Assembly (NCBI RefSeq): GCF_001428105.1 | Contig: NZ_LMSJ01000034.1 | Span: forward strand, 6,832-70,831 | DNA: 64,000 bases | Direction: 5' to 3' | From: Paenibacillus sp. Soil766 | GTDB lineage: Bacteria > Bacillota > Bacilli > Paenibacillales > NBRC-103111 | Shown here: piece by piece, positions 33,774 through 42,977 of the stretch | Layout of the letters: each line of letters begins with the position of its first letter | How positions within the stretch are numbered: position 1 is the first letter of the stretch | Program-made: the position numbers and the translations under genes | The notes under the pieces: generated by a model | Told to the model about the DNA's origin: nothing | The model's input: only the letters and a program-made list of their open reading frames with translations | Databases searched by the model: none

Positions 33774-34087
33774 GAGAATGAAGTTGAGATCCAGTAAGCG
33801 TGCAAGAGGAGAATGCCTACATAAATGACAGTAGAGAGGCGAAACAAATTGTTGATGAGTAATCGTTTGCCTACTTTTGCCCCAATAAAGAAGAGAGAAA
33901 GGGGGAGAATGATTTTAATGCCATAGAAGGCAATGTAGCTATGATCATACAGGAACTCCATAATCGGATTGGCTTCGTCAATCAATTGCAAGCGAAGGCC
34001 TATATCCGTTAGCCCTGCGTCCATTAAACTCGCAATACAGAGGAAAATGATTAAATTTCGACTCAAAGGGAACACTCCTTTTGACAT
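33755..34087 (-). CDS. DUF5658-like small membrane protein
   Basis: 110 aa, three membrane helices (about 10-27, 50-67, 80-100). The pattern LMDAGLTDIGLRLQLIDEANPIMEFLYD matches DUF5658 as I know it (a helix with D and T, then E-x-NP). Function unknown. It overlaps the 3' end of the chemoreceptor-like gene on the other strand and is 11 bp downstream of the lysR gene, with which it is probably cotranscribed. Confidence 0.75.
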   Translation of the reverse strand: MSKGVFPLSRNLIIFLCIASLMDAGLTDIGLRLQLIDEANPIMEFLYDHSYIAFYGIKIILPLSLFFIGAKVGKRLLINNLFRLSTVIYVGILLLHAYWISTSFSQSLNI

Positions 34088-34098
34088 TGGAGGTTATG

Positions 34099-34992
34099 CT
34101 AACGTATCGTTTGCATAACCTCTTTCATTGTAAAGATAAATGCCTCAGCAGCTTTGGAAATGTAGCGTCCTTTGCGATAGGCTATCACAAGCTTGCGCGT
34201 AGGTCTGCCCTCTAGGGCAACATTTACAGGCGAAAGTTCATGTAAACTTCTTTTCGATATCAAGTAGGGTACGAAAGCGATCCCCATCCCAGCAGCAACA
34301 AGCGATTGTACGGTTTCCATATTACTCGATTCAAACACAATATTCGGCGTGAATCCTGCTTCCTGGCATAGATCAAGAGTCAGCTTTCGGAAGCCTTGAC
34401 CTTTCTTCAGTGCGATGAATGCTTCTTTTTCCAATTGGGATATTCGTATAGGTTCTTTACTAGATGCTAGTGGATGCAGCGGCGGAATGGCAAGGATGAT
34501 TTCTTCTTCTAACAACGTCTCATAGACGAGAGATTCTTCTCGTAAAGGCAAGGATAGAAGTGAAATATCAGTTTGCCCGTTCACTGTTAAGGTCTCCAGG
34601 TTGGATGATGTTTCTTCAACAAGTGAAATCTCAATATCCGGATAAGCTGCTTGAAAGACAGGTACTACGAAAGGCAAAATTGTTGAGCCTGTAATTGGCA
34701 TAGAGCCGATCACTAGGCGGCCTTTCTTCATTTGAGAAATGTCTTCCATTTCTTTTTTGAGTCCCTCGATCATATCGAGAATTTTCTGTGACTTCTCCAC
34801 GAAGAGGGAACCCGCGTGGGTCAGCTCAACTGAATTCGTACTGCGTTGAAATAAGAGGACACCGAGTTCCTTCTCTAGCTTCGAGAGCTGTTGGCTCAAG
34901 GAAGGTTGGGCAATATGTAACTTCTCCGCCGCACGAGAGAAATTCCGTTCTATGGCGATCTGGATGGCATACTGTAATTGACGTAATTCCAT
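34099..34992 (-). CDS. LysR-family transcriptional regulator
   Basis: 297 aa. N-terminal winged helix-turn-helix (MELRQLQYAIQIAIERNFSRAAEKLHIAQPSLSQQ... pattern, residues 1-60), then a type 2 periplasmic-binding-like effector domain (about 90-295). The ATG follows AAGGAGC. The target is not known. A LysR gene near leuC is common in this group, and the leuC promoter has a candidate LysR-type dyad (38378-38401), so control of leuCD is possible. The iron uptake genes now lie between the two. Confidence 0.9.
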   Translation of the reverse strand: MELRQLQYAIQIAIERNFSRAAEKLHIAQPSLSQQLSKLEKELGVLLFQRSTNSVELTHAGSLFVEKSQKILDMIEGLKKEMEDISQMKKGRLVIGSMPITGSTILPFVVPVFQAAYPDIEISLVEETSSNLETLTVNGQTDISLLSLPLREESLVYETLLEEEIILAIPPLHPLASSKEPIRISQLEKEAFIALKKGQGFRKLTLDLCQEAGFTPNIVFESSNMETVQSLVAAGMGIAFVPYLISKRSLHELSPVNVALEGRPTRKLVIAYRKGRYISKAAEAFIFTMKEVMQTIR

Positions 34993-35080
34993 GCGAAGAA
35001 GTGCTCCTTTATAGATGTCTAGAAGGATATCATATCAAGCTTTATGGGGCGAAACAAGGTGGGTATAGGAATAAATAACC

Positions 35081-35126
35081 ATAAAGGGCAATGAGAATGG
35101 TTTCATCCAGTCTCATTGCCCTTTAT
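35081..35126 (-). terminator. Terminator of the siderophore uptake operon
   Basis: A long stem (ATAAAGGGCAATGAGA with TCTCATTGCCCTTTAT) 22 bp after the permease stop. T-rich sequence follows on the minus strand but is interrupted, so termination is likely rather than certain. Confidence 0.8.
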
Positions 35127-35148
35127 CGCTAGTTTTGGCTATTCATCG

Positions 35149-37209
35149 CTATTTACGAACAGTACTTCTGTACATAAGGAATAATAGGTACGGAGCGCCA
35201 ATAATAGCTACAACGATACCGGATGGAATCTCTTTGGGAATGAGGATCGTTTTCCCAATTATATCAGCCAATGTAAGAAGAATTGCTCCTAAGATAGCCG
35301 AGAGTACAACCGACTTCTGATGGTGCTGCCCCATGAAGAGCCGAACAGCGTGAGGCGCGAGTAAGCCTACGAAGCTGACGGTTCCAACCGCGGCAACGGC
35401 AATCGCAGCAACGACCACGCCGATTGCAGCGGAAACCAACCTCGTTCTCTGTAACTTCAGTCCTAATCCAATTGACACGTGGTCACCGAATGCTAATAGA
35501 TCTACACGGCGACCAAGTAACCAAGCACTTGGCAGTAGAATGATCGTTGTGATCAGCAGGTGGATGACTTCTTTCCAGCCTCTGGCATAGGTGCTCCCAG
35601 CTAACCAAGTAAGCGCTGGAGCCGCACCAAGCTTGGATTGGATGACGAGAAATTGAATGACAGCCGAGCCTATTGCAGAAATCGCAATTCCGACAAGAAT
35701 CAGAACGACGGGATTTAGTCCCTTTTTCCAAGCGAGGGCGTAGACGCTGCCTGCGGAAAGGAGTGCTCCGATCATTGCACCAACAGGGACCCAAGTAGCA
35801 GACGCAGTTGGCCAAATGGTTAATACGAGCAGGGCACCCATTCCGGCACCGGATGTAACGCCAACAACGGATGGGTCTGCCAGCGGATTGCGCACAGCTC
35901 CCTGCATCATTGAACCAGCAACAGCCAAGGAGGCGCCAGCGAGCGCAGCAACCAGAATACGCGGCAGTCGTAAGTTCAGAATGACATTGCGAGCCATTTC
36001 TTCGCCATGGCCAGTCATGACGGCGATTACATTAGATATGGGGATATGCAAAGCTCCTGCTGTTAAGCCGAAGAGCACCAAGACGATAAGGGCAATTGCG
36101 GATACCACAACGATGATTGGATATGGGATTTTGGTACCAACGTAACCGACGCTCATAGAGCTGCTCTCGGCGGAAGTTTTCATTCGGGAACCGCGAATTG
36201 CGAGCCAAATTAACCATGGTGCACCAATCAATGCAGTTACGGAACCTGCGGGAAGCTCACCAAGTGTACTGCGGAACATTTTGGCAATGGTATCTGCACC
36301 AATTAGAACTGCGGCTCCCCAGAGCGCACTTCCTGGAATTAATAGTCGATGACGTTGTAGGCCAATTAGTCGGACAAGATGAGGTGCGATAAGCCCTATA
36401 AACCCGATAGGTCCTACAACGCTCACCGTTACACCAGCCAGCAGAATCGCTGCGGCTAGCGCAATGAAGCGAACTAGGTTGATGTTCTCTCCTAATGAAA
36501 TAGCGGTTTCTTCGCTTAAAGCAAGCATATCTAGCTTTTGATGGAACAGAGAAGCAACGACAAGCCCAATGCAAATCCAAGGGAGCGCATACTGGACACC
36601 TAGCCAATCATTCTGTCCTAATGCACCTGAGCCCCACATGAATAGTCCATTAGTCGCATCCTCAAACATGATCTGCAGTCCGCTTGTGAAGGCTGAGAGT
36701 ACGAGTGTTACTATCATCCCAGCTAATGCCATGCGTAGTGGCGAACTTTTGCGTCCGCCTGACATGTAATAGGCCATAACTGCTGCGCCACAAGCTCCAA
36801 CTAGTGCCAAAAGTAAGGCGTGATCCGACTTCAGAGCTGGGAAAAAAACAGCAGCCAAAACGATTATGAAATAGGCACCTGCGTTCAAACCTAGCGTTGA
36901 AGCTGAAGCGAGTGGATTACGGGTGACAGTTTGTAATAAGGCGCCAGCAACTGCAAGTGCTGCTCCTGCGAGCATCCCAATCACAGCCCGCGGCATGCGA
37001 AGCCCCCGCACCATTAAATGGTCGGGGGTATCTTGTGGAGTTATCAAAGCTTGTATAACCGTATGAACGGTAATGTTCGCTTCTCCTTGCGTTAAGTTGA
37101 GAAAAAGCAAGAGGCAGAGAGCGAGCCCCCCACCTCCAAATACAAGAAGTGATTTCCACTCGATATTAGCGAAACGATTAGTTTTCGATTTCATCGCGGA
37201 TTGACTCAT
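35149..37209 (-). CDS. Iron-siderophore ABC permease, fused double FecCD (FhuB-like)
   Basis: 686 aa, two complete FecCD permease units in one chain (about 20-340 and 350-686), each with about ten membrane helices. Both halves show the family pattern: LRLPRILVAALAGASLAVAGSMMQ and RGLRMPRAVIGMLAGAALAVAGALLQ, then RNPLADPSVVGVTSGAG and RNPLASASTLGLNAGA, and a Gly-rich GLIAPHLVRL or GLLAPHAVRL segment (cytoplasmic coupling loop). This layout is like FhuB rather than the usual two-gene form. It overlaps the binding-protein gene by four bases. No ATPase gene is adjacent, so an ATPase encoded elsewhere must energise it. Confidence 0.93.
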   Translation of the reverse strand: MSQSAMKSKTNRFANIEWKSLLVFGGGGLALCLLLFLNLTQGEANITVHTVIQALITPQDTPDHLMVRGLRMPRAVIGMLAGAALAVAGALLQTVTRNPLASASTLGLNAGAYFIIVLAAVFFPALKSDHALLLALVGACGAAVMAYYMSGGRKSSPLRMALAGMIVTLVLSAFTSGLQIMFEDATNGLFMWGSGALGQNDWLGVQYALPWICIGLVVASLFHQKLDMLALSEETAISLGENINLVRFIALAAAILLAGVTVSVVGPIGFIGLIAPHLVRLIGLQRHRLLIPGSALWGAAVLIGADTIAKMFRSTLGELPAGSVTALIGAPWLIWLAIRGSRMKTSAESSSMSVGYVGTKIPYPIIVVVSAIALIVLVLFGLTAGALHIPISNVIAVMTGHGEEMARNVILNLRLPRILVAALAGASLAVAGSMMQGAVRNPLADPSVVGVTSGAGMGALLVLTIWPTASATWVPVGAMIGALLSAGSVYALAWKKGLNPVVLILVGIAISAIGSAVIQFLVIQSKLGAAPALTWLAGSTYARGWKEVIHLLITTIILLPSAWLLGRRVDLLAFGDHVSIGLGLKLQRTRLVSAAIGVVVAAIAVAAVGTVSFVGLLAPHAVRLFMGQHHQKSVVLSAILGAILLTLADIIGKTILIPKEIPSGIVVAIIGAPYLLFLMYRSTVRK

Positions 37210-38222
37210 TTCGTAAGTGAAGCAGCAGCTAGCTCAGCAAATAATTTAGCAGATAGAGGTCCGCCAAAAGTCCAAGTGTTGCCAGGAAGCTTAAATGTCT
37301 TGTTGTCTTTCACGAAAGAAAGACCTTTCCATACAGCATTGTCTTTCAATTGTTTCTCGAATACATTATCTGCATCTTGAACGATGTAGAAGAAGTTCGC
37401 ATTTTGAACAGCAGGTAGAGCTTCTACGGAAGCAGTTGAGAAGCCATAAAGCTCAAATTTAGTGGACTTAAATACATTTTTCAAACCGATACGTTGCATA
37501 ATTTGAACGACCATCGAGTTGTCAGTGAACATACGTAGAACAGCATTATTTTGATTGCTGAACGCTTGTGTTAAAGCGAACTCAGCACCATCTTTTTTCG
37601 CTGCAACTAATTTGGCTTTCGTATCCGCGAAGGCTTTATCAAGATCTGCAAGAATTTTGTCTCCTTCAGCTTTCTTACCAACAATATCTGAAATTGTCTT
37701 GAATGTCGTAATCATATCTGAATATTGATCGCCTTTTCCTTCGGCAGGATAGGATTCAAACGCAATCGTTGGGGCGATCTTCGAAAGAGCTTCGTAATTT
37801 TTGCTTGAACGCAATGTGCTTGTAATAATTAGATCTGGTTTCAGGCCAGTGATTGTTTCTAGGTTAGGCTCTTGACGAGTCCCAACGTCAACAACGGAAG
37901 CATCTAAGGCAGGCTTAACATTTACCGCACCCAGGTAGCCTTTATTATCAGCTTGACCTACAGGTTGAAGACCAAGAGCTAACACATCTTCTGTGTATGC
38001 CCACTCTAAGGTTACAATGCGCTTCGGTGTACCTTTAATTGTTGTTGTTCCCAGTGCGTGAGTAATTGTCTTATCTGCAACAGGTGTTACAGAAGGTTGA
38101 ACGGTTGCTGCTGGAGCAGGTGAAGTAGTAGAAGAAGATGAATTCGAAGATCCGCAAGCTGCTGTGATAAATAGTAAAAGAAGTGAAAGTGATAAAGTAA
38201 CTGGTTTAATAAAGTTTCGCAC
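37206..38222 (-). CDS. Iron-siderophore binding lipoprotein
   Basis: 338 aa from GTG 38222, which has AGGGGGA upstream; a longer frame would run through the Fur box. The signal peptide ends in a lipobox (FITAAC), followed by a Ser/Pro-rich linker, then a FecB/BtuF-like binding fold: GTPKRIVTLEWAYTEDVLALGLQPVG, the conserved LKPDLIITS strand, and the C-terminal LPGNTWTFGGPLSAKLFAELAAASL. It delivers ferric siderophore to the fused permease. The gene is under a Fur-type box. Confidence 0.92.
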   Translation of the reverse strand: MRNFIKPVTLSLSLLLLFITAACGSSNSSSSTTSPAPAATVQPSVTPVADKTITHALGTTTIKGTPKRIVTLEWAYTEDVLALGLQPVGQADNKGYLGAVNVKPALDASVVDVGTRQEPNLETITGLKPDLIITSTLRSSKNYEALSKIAPTIAFESYPAEGKGDQYSDMITTFKTISDIVGKKAEGDKILADLDKAFADTKAKLVAAKKDGAEFALTQAFSNQNNAVLRMFTDNSMVVQIMQRIGLKNVFKSTKFELYGFSTASVEALPAVQNANFFYIVQDADNVFEKQLKDNAVWKGLSFVKDNKTFKLPGNTWTFGGPLSAKLFAELAAASLTK

Positions 38223-38287
38223 GTTAATCCCCCTGATTATATGTATTCTAATACATTGTGAATCGATGGCCAATTCGATACCGCTAG

Positions 38288-38320
38288 GAGAATGATAATC
38301 ATTATCATCGAAGAAGTCAA
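38288..38320 (-). promoter_or_regulatory. Fur box overlapping the promoter of the siderophore uptake operon
   Basis: A 19-bp Fur box at 38288-38306 differs from the classical GATAATGATAATCATTATC at one base. On the minus strand TTGACT (38315-38320) and TATCAT (38292-38297) are 17 bp apart, so the box covers the -10. Iron-replete repression by Fur is expected. Confidence 0.93.
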
Positions 38321-38377
38321 CAACATTCTTCAAAATATTAACAACTCTTTGCTATATAGGAGTTATCTATCAAGCTT

Positions 38378-38421
38378 ATAGTTATTATATCTTGGAACTA
38401 TGACGTAATCCGTGCTAAAGT
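38378..38421 (+). promoter_or_regulatory. Candidate leuC promoter with LysR-type dyad
   Basis: TTGGAA (38392-38397) and TAAAGT (38416-38421) with an 18-bp spacer. An inverted repeat ATAGTT (38378-38383) and AACTAT (38396-38401) overlaps the -35, a position typical for LysR-type activators. Weak consensus; inferred. Confidence 0.4.
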
Positions 38422-38480
38422 ACTATATGAGGGTAAGACATTAGCAAACTAATGCGGATAATGACAAGAGGTGACTGGAT

Positions 38481-39902
38481 ATGAGTAAAAAGACAATGTT
38501 CGAGAAGATTTGGGATAATCACGTTATTAACCAGGAAGATGGAAAGCCTAGCGTTATTTATATTGATTTGCATCTAGTACATGAAGTAACTTCACCACAA
38601 GCATTTGAAGGACTTCGTTTGTCCGGTCGTAAAGTTCGTCGTCCTGACCTAACGTTCGCAACGATGGATCATAACGTGCCTACAAAGGATCGCTTCAATA
38701 TTACTGATCCAATTTCTAAACAACAAATTGATACACTTTCTCAAAACTGCCGTGATTTCGGTGTCACGCTGTTCGATCTAGATAGTCTTGACCAAGGTGT
38801 TGTTCACGTAATGGGCCCTGAACTTGGCCTTACACACCCAGGTAAAACAATCGTTTGTGGCGACAGCCATACTTCGACGCATGGCGCATTTGGCGCACTT
38901 GCTTTCGGTATTGGAACAAGTGAAGTTGAACACGTAATGGCAACACAGACGCTGCAACAATCCAGAGCGAAATCCCTTGAAGTTCGTATCACGGGCAGCT
39001 TGAAACCAGGCGTTACAGCAAAGGATTTGATCCTTGGTGTAATTGCTAAATACGGAACAGACTTCGCAACAGGTTATGTTATTGAGTACACAGGTGAAGC
39101 GATCCGTGGTCTTTCCATGGAAGAGCGTATGACGGTGTGTAATATGTCCATTGAAGGTGGAGCTCGTGCAGGTCTAATTGCTCCGGATGCTACTACTTTT
39201 AACTACCTGCGTGGTCGTGAGTATGTACCGCAAGGTGCTGATTTCGACGCAGCTGTAGCAGAGTGGACGAATCTTGTTACTGACGAAGGCGCTACGTATG
39301 ACTGGGTATTGGAGTTCGACGCAGATACATTGATCCCGCAAGTAACCTGGGGTACGAGCCCTGGTATGGGAACAAGCGTTACTTCCTTGGTTCCAGATCC
39401 ACAAAGCTTCGAAACAGAGAATGAACGTAAAGCTGCTGAAAAAGCGCTTGAATATATGGATTTAACACCAGGAACACCTATGACTGATCTTAAAGTTGAT
39501 TATGTCTTTATCGGTTCTTGTACAAATGGACGTATCGAAGATCTTCGTGCAGCAGCTAAGATTGCACAAGGTTATTCCGTTGATCCAAGCGTAACAGCAA
39601 TTGTTGTTCCAGGTTCAGGCCGTGTTAAAATTCAAGCTGAGAAAGAAGGTTTGGACAAAATCTTCTCCGACGCTGGATTCGAATGGCGCGATGCAGGTTG
39701 CAGTATGTGTTTGGCAATGAACCCAGACGTACTTCAACCAGGACAACGTTGTGCATCTACATCCAACCGTAACTTCGAAGGTCGTCAAGGCCGCGGCGGA
39801 CGTACGCACCTTGTATCCCCGGCTATGGCTGTCGCTGCAGCGATCAAAGGTCATTTCTATGACGTTCGTGATTGGGAAATCAAAGAATATCAACAAGCTT
39901 AA
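38481..39902 (+). CDS. leuC: 3-Isopropylmalate dehydratase large subunit
   Basis: Aconitase-family large subunit for leucine synthesis, isomerising 2- to 3-isopropylmalate with LeuD. 473 aa, standard length. The [4Fe-4S] cysteine motifs are intact (GSCTNGR, and CSMC near residue 411), along with HTSTHGAFG and AMNPD. AGAGGTGA precedes the ATG. leuD follows by 69 bp. The rest of the leu pathway is not in this window. Confidence 0.97.
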   Translation: MSKKTMFEKIWDNHVINQEDGKPSVIYIDLHLVHEVTSPQAFEGLRLSGRKVRRPDLTFATMDHNVPTKDRFNITDPISKQQIDTLSQNCRDFGVTLFDLDSLDQGVVHVMGPELGLTHPGKTIVCGDSHTSTHGAFGALAFGIGTSEVEHVMATQTLQQSRAKSLEVRITGSLKPGVTAKDLILGVIAKYGTDFATGYVIEYTGEAIRGLSMEERMTVCNMSIEGGARAGLIAPDATTFNYLRGREYVPQGADFDAAVAEWTNLVTDEGATYDWVLEFDADTLIPQVTWGTSPGMGTSVTSLVPDPQSFETENERKAAEKALEYMDLTPGTPMTDLKVDYVFIGSCTNGRIEDLRAAAKIAQGYSVDPSVTAIVVPGSGRVKIQAEKEGLDKIFSDAGFEWRDAGCSMCLAMNPDVLQPGQRCASTSNRNFEGRQGRGGRTHLVSPAMAVAAAIKGHFYDVRDWEIKEYQQA

Positions 39903-39971
39903 TTTCGGCTGATTCAGGCACTACTTACGATGCTAGTTTTGCCATAGCAAAACTTTAAGGAGAATGAGAAC

Positions 39972-40577
39972 ATGGAAGCTTTCAAACAACATACAGGTCT
40001 TGTAGGCCCCGTTGATCGTGTCAACGTAGATACAGATGCAATTATCCCCAAACAGTTTCTTAAAAGAATTGAGCGTTCAGGTTTCGGACAATTCCTTTTC
40101 TTCGAGTGGAGATGGGATGAGGCAGGTAACGTAATCGAGAATTTCCCGCTAAATCAAGAGCGTTATCAAGGAGCTTCCGTTCTGATTTCCAGAGCGAACT
40201 TCGGTTGCGGATCTTCCCGTGAGCATGCGCCATGGGCGATTCAAGATTTCGGATTCCGCGTTATCATTGCACCTTCTTATGCAGATATCTTCTACAACAA
40301 CTGTTTCAAAAACAGCATTCTGCCAATCAAATTGTCAGAAGAACAAGTTGAAGATTTGTTCCAACGTACTGCTAAGCATGAAGGATACAAATTGAATGTT
40401 GATCTTGAAAATAAAAAGCTGACGGATGAGTACGGTCTTGAAATCCAGTTTGATTTAGATGAGCACCGTCGTCAATTCTTGCTGCAAGGCTTGGATGACA
40501 TCGGATTGACACTTCAACATGAAGCGAAAATCACAGCATATGAGCAAGCTCACCAAAAACGTTTAGCTTACAAATAA
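39972..40577 (+). CDS. leuD: 3-Isopropylmalate dehydratase small subunit
   Basis: 201 aa, the swivelling-domain partner of LeuC. Shows NVDTDAIIPKQFLKRI near the start, the substrate-recognition NFGCGSSREHAPWAI segment, and APSYADIFYNNCFKNSILPI. AAGGAG precedes the ATG. Confidence 0.97.
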   Translation: MEAFKQHTGLVGPVDRVNVDTDAIIPKQFLKRIERSGFGQFLFFEWRWDEAGNVIENFPLNQERYQGASVLISRANFGCGSSREHAPWAIQDFGFRVIIAPSYADIFYNNCFKNSILPIKLSEEQVEDLFQRTAKHEGYKLNVDLENKKLTDEYGLEIQFDLDEHRRQFLLQGLDDIGLTLQHEAKITAYEQAHQKRLAYK

Positions 40578-40589
40578 GAGATTACTAGA

Positions 40590-40621
40590 AGACGTATCCC
40601 CTTGTGGATACGTCTTTTTTT
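40590..40621 (+). terminator. Terminator after leuD
   Basis: AGACGTATCC and GGATACGTCT around a short loop, followed by seven T residues. Confidence 0.94.
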
Positions 40622-40737
40622 GTTTCTATTTTCAAGTTTCACTTATAAATCTTGCAACTTTTGGCAATTTGCTTCGTCTAATAGATGACTAGAATGTCGA
40701 AGTAAAGGAGGTTGTGCTGTCAGGTATAGGTTAAATT

Positions 40738-40746
40738 TGCTATAAT
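40738..40746 (+). promoter_or_regulatory. Extended -10 promoter before the amidase gene
   Basis: TATAAT at 40741-40746 with TG one base upstream (TGCTATAAT), a good extended -10. No convincing -35 at the right distance. Confidence 0.55.
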
Positions 40747-40830
40747 ATAAAGGAAACTGATAGTTTCGTAGAATTAGCTGAATGGTTGCGTTCCCCATCC
40801 CCCAATTCCGACATTATATAGAGGTGAATG

Positions 40831-42297
40831 ATGAAATTTCCTGCATTTTGTTTATTTTTGCTCGCATGTCTGTTGCTGCTGCCAACTACCGCCCTTGGAG
40901 CTGAAGCATCCAAACCAATTAAGCTTTATATGAATGAGAAGCAGCTCGAAGTTCAAGGCGTTCAGCCGCGAATTGTGAATGATAATACGATTGTACCCGT
41001 TCGAATTATTGTCGAACAAATTGGTGCCCAAGTTAGCTGGGATGAAGCTACAAGTAAAGTAACGATCGTGAAGGATAAAATCAATATCCAGCTTGTGATT
41101 AACAATGTAACAGCACTCGTTAATGGAAAGAAAGAAACATTAGAAGTAGGACCAAAGATTGAGAATGGCTCTACAATGCTGCCACTGCGTTTCATTGGAG
41201 AGGTATTGGGGATTGAATTTAAATGGGATGGCCCAACTTCATCCGTACATATGTTCAAAGTTATTGAATCGGATTCTAAACCGGTCTCGGGTCCTGTCGA
41301 TGTTGTAGTACCCGACGAAGGTACAGGAAAGCCAGAGACAAAACCTCCAGGGACGAAGCCTTCTACCGGGACAAGCACTGGGAACGGAACAGGAAACGGA
41401 ACAGGAACAAACACGCCAGACCCATCCGTACACGTGATTACTTCTATTGCACTTTCCGAAACGGACTTTTCAGTCATTGCTAAGGATGGAGTCCTTAGTC
41501 CTAAGGTCTTAACTTTATCTAATCCATCTCGTCTCGTGTTTGATTTCCCTAACACCATATTAGATGATTCCCTAAAGAAACTACTTATTAAAAATTCCGG
41601 AGAATTGCCATCTAAGCAACCGCTGGTGTCAAAAGTCAGATTTTCAAATTTCAACGATAATCCAGCTACAGTAAGAATTATTCTGGATTTGAACGGGCCA
41701 ACGGAGTACCAGATGATAACGTCTAAACTTCCTAATCAATGGAAGGCAACGATTGGTGAGAGGAAATTAACTGTTATTCTCGATGCTGGCCATGGTGACA
41801 ACGATCCTGGTGCACTTTCCATTACTGGTAAGCATGAGAAGGAATTTACACTCGCTACAGCGAAGAAGGTAGAGGCACTATTAGCCAAGGATAAGCGGTT
41901 GCATGTTTTGATGACCCGTTCTGATGATACCTTCATTCCATTAGATGATCGTGTTTCATTTGCCAATGATATTTCAGCAGACCTCTTTCTATCGATCCAC
42001 GGAAATAGCGCCAAAGCAACAGTATCAGGGACAGAAACTTACTATAACAGGCCTGAGAGCTTAGATTTCGCCAATGTGATTCATAAGTACGCTGTTCCAG
42101 CTACTGGATTTGCTGATCGAAAGGTTCGTCAAGCAGACTTCCGTGTTATCACCAAAACTAGTATGCCTGCAGTCTTGCTTGAAGTTGGTTATTTGTCCAA
42201 TAAGAATGATGAATCTGCGATGTACAAAGAGCCATTCCAGGACAAATTGGCAGCTTCACTTGTTGCTGCTATTAAGGAGTATTTGGACCTTAAGTAA
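40831..42297 (+). CDS. N-acetylmuramoyl-L-alanine amidase (stalk + AMIN + Amidase_3)
   Basis: 488 aa from the second ATG (40831), which has GAGGTGA at normal distance; ATG 40828 is adjacent. Signal peptide at about 1-24; a copper-amine-oxidase-like stalk domain (about 28-145, with VPVRIIVEQIGAQVSWD and LPLRFIGEVLGIEFKWD), a Gly/Thr/Pro linker (about 165-200), an AMIN domain (about 205-300), then a zinc Amidase_3 domain. The last shows DAGHGDND, the following EKEFTLATAKK glutamate, SIHGNSA, and the catalytic glutamate in VLLEVGYLSN. It cleaves the peptide from glycan strands in the cell wall. Confidence 0.94.
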   Translation: MKFPAFCLFLLACLLLLPTTALGAEASKPIKLYMNEKQLEVQGVQPRIVNDNTIVPVRIIVEQIGAQVSWDEATSKVTIVKDKINIQLVINNVTALVNGKKETLEVGPKIENGSTMLPLRFIGEVLGIEFKWDGPTSSVHMFKVIESDSKPVSGPVDVVVPDEGTGKPETKPPGTKPSTGTSTGNGTGNGTGTNTPDPSVHVITSIALSETDFSVIAKDGVLSPKVLTLSNPSRLVFDFPNTILDDSLKKLLIKNSGELPSKQPLVSKVRFSNFNDNPATVRIILDLNGPTEYQMITSKLPNQWKATIGERKLTVILDAGHGDNDPGALSITGKHEKEFTLATAKKVEALLAKDKRLHVLMTRSDDTFIPLDDRVSFANDISADLFLSIHGNSAKATVSGTETYYNRPESLDFANVIHKYAVPATGFADRKVRQADFRVITKTSMPAVLLEVGYLSNKNDESAMYKEPFQDKLAASLVAAIKEYLDLK

Positions 42298-42365
42298 GCA
42301 TGTAGACCATCAAGCGGATCAAATTAGGCTAGCCTGTCTAGGCATAACGCTAAGGAGTGAATAAG

Positions 42366-42950
42366 ATGAACAAAACAAGTCGCCTAGTTCAAGGAGCGCT
42401 CCTTGTAAGTGCCATCACATTGTCTGTTACAGCGTGTGGCCAGAAAAGTCAACTATCTGGGGCCGCTTCTATTGCACCACAAAAAACTTCTACACCTATT
42501 GCAACAACGCCCATCCAAACGATGACACCTAAGCCTACAGCTGCACCACTGAAGCAGTTGCAGGTCAAGGCCTATTACAGTGACTTAGATGAAATGAAGC
42601 TCGTTGAGAAAGTGGTTACAGTGAGTGTTGAAAAGGATTCTGATGCATATGAAGCTGCACTGAAAGCTCTTCAGAAGAGTGATGATCCGAAGGCTATTCC
42701 CTTGTTCGATGATTTGAAATTCACAAGTGTGAAATTTGATGCGGTCAAAGGCGAAATGAAGCTGGATATGACATTTGGTCCCAAAACGCAATTAGGTGCT
42801 CCTGGAGAAGAGTTATTCGTACAAGCATTGAAGAAAACGATGTTCCAATTCCCAGAAGTAAAAACGTTGTATGTGCTTAAAGACGGTAAGCAAGTAGATA
42901 GTTTAATGGGACATTTGGAGCTTCCTTACCCAATTAAACGATCCAACTAA
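42366..42950 (+). CDS. GerMN-domain lipoprotein
   Basis: 194 aa from ATG 42366, 8 bp after AAGGAG. Lipobox near residue 24 (SVTAC), a Ser/Thr/Pro-rich linker, then a GerMN domain (LQVKAYYSDLDEMKLVEKVVTV to KTLYVLKDGKQVD). GerMN proteins in Bacillus act in spore germination and cell-wall contexts; being next to an amidase gene fits a wall role. The exact function is not visible. Confidence 0.85.
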   Translation: MNKTSRLVQGALLVSAITLSVTACGQKSQLSGAASIAPQKTSTPIATTPIQTMTPKPTAAPLKQLQVKAYYSDLDEMKLVEKVVTVSVEKDSDAYEAALKALQKSDDPKAIPLFDDLKFTSVKFDAVKGEMKLDMTFGPKTQLGAPGEELFVQALKKTMFQFPEVKTLYVLKDGKQVDSLMGHLELPYPIKRSN

Positions 42951-42977
42951 ATTTTAGGAACTGAAGAGGAGTTAACT

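Noticed and set aside
35033..38379. Direct repeats as transposon insertion sites around the iron genes
   Set aside because: The shared TATCAAGCTT is only 10 bp, not adjacent to inverted ends, and no transposase is present.
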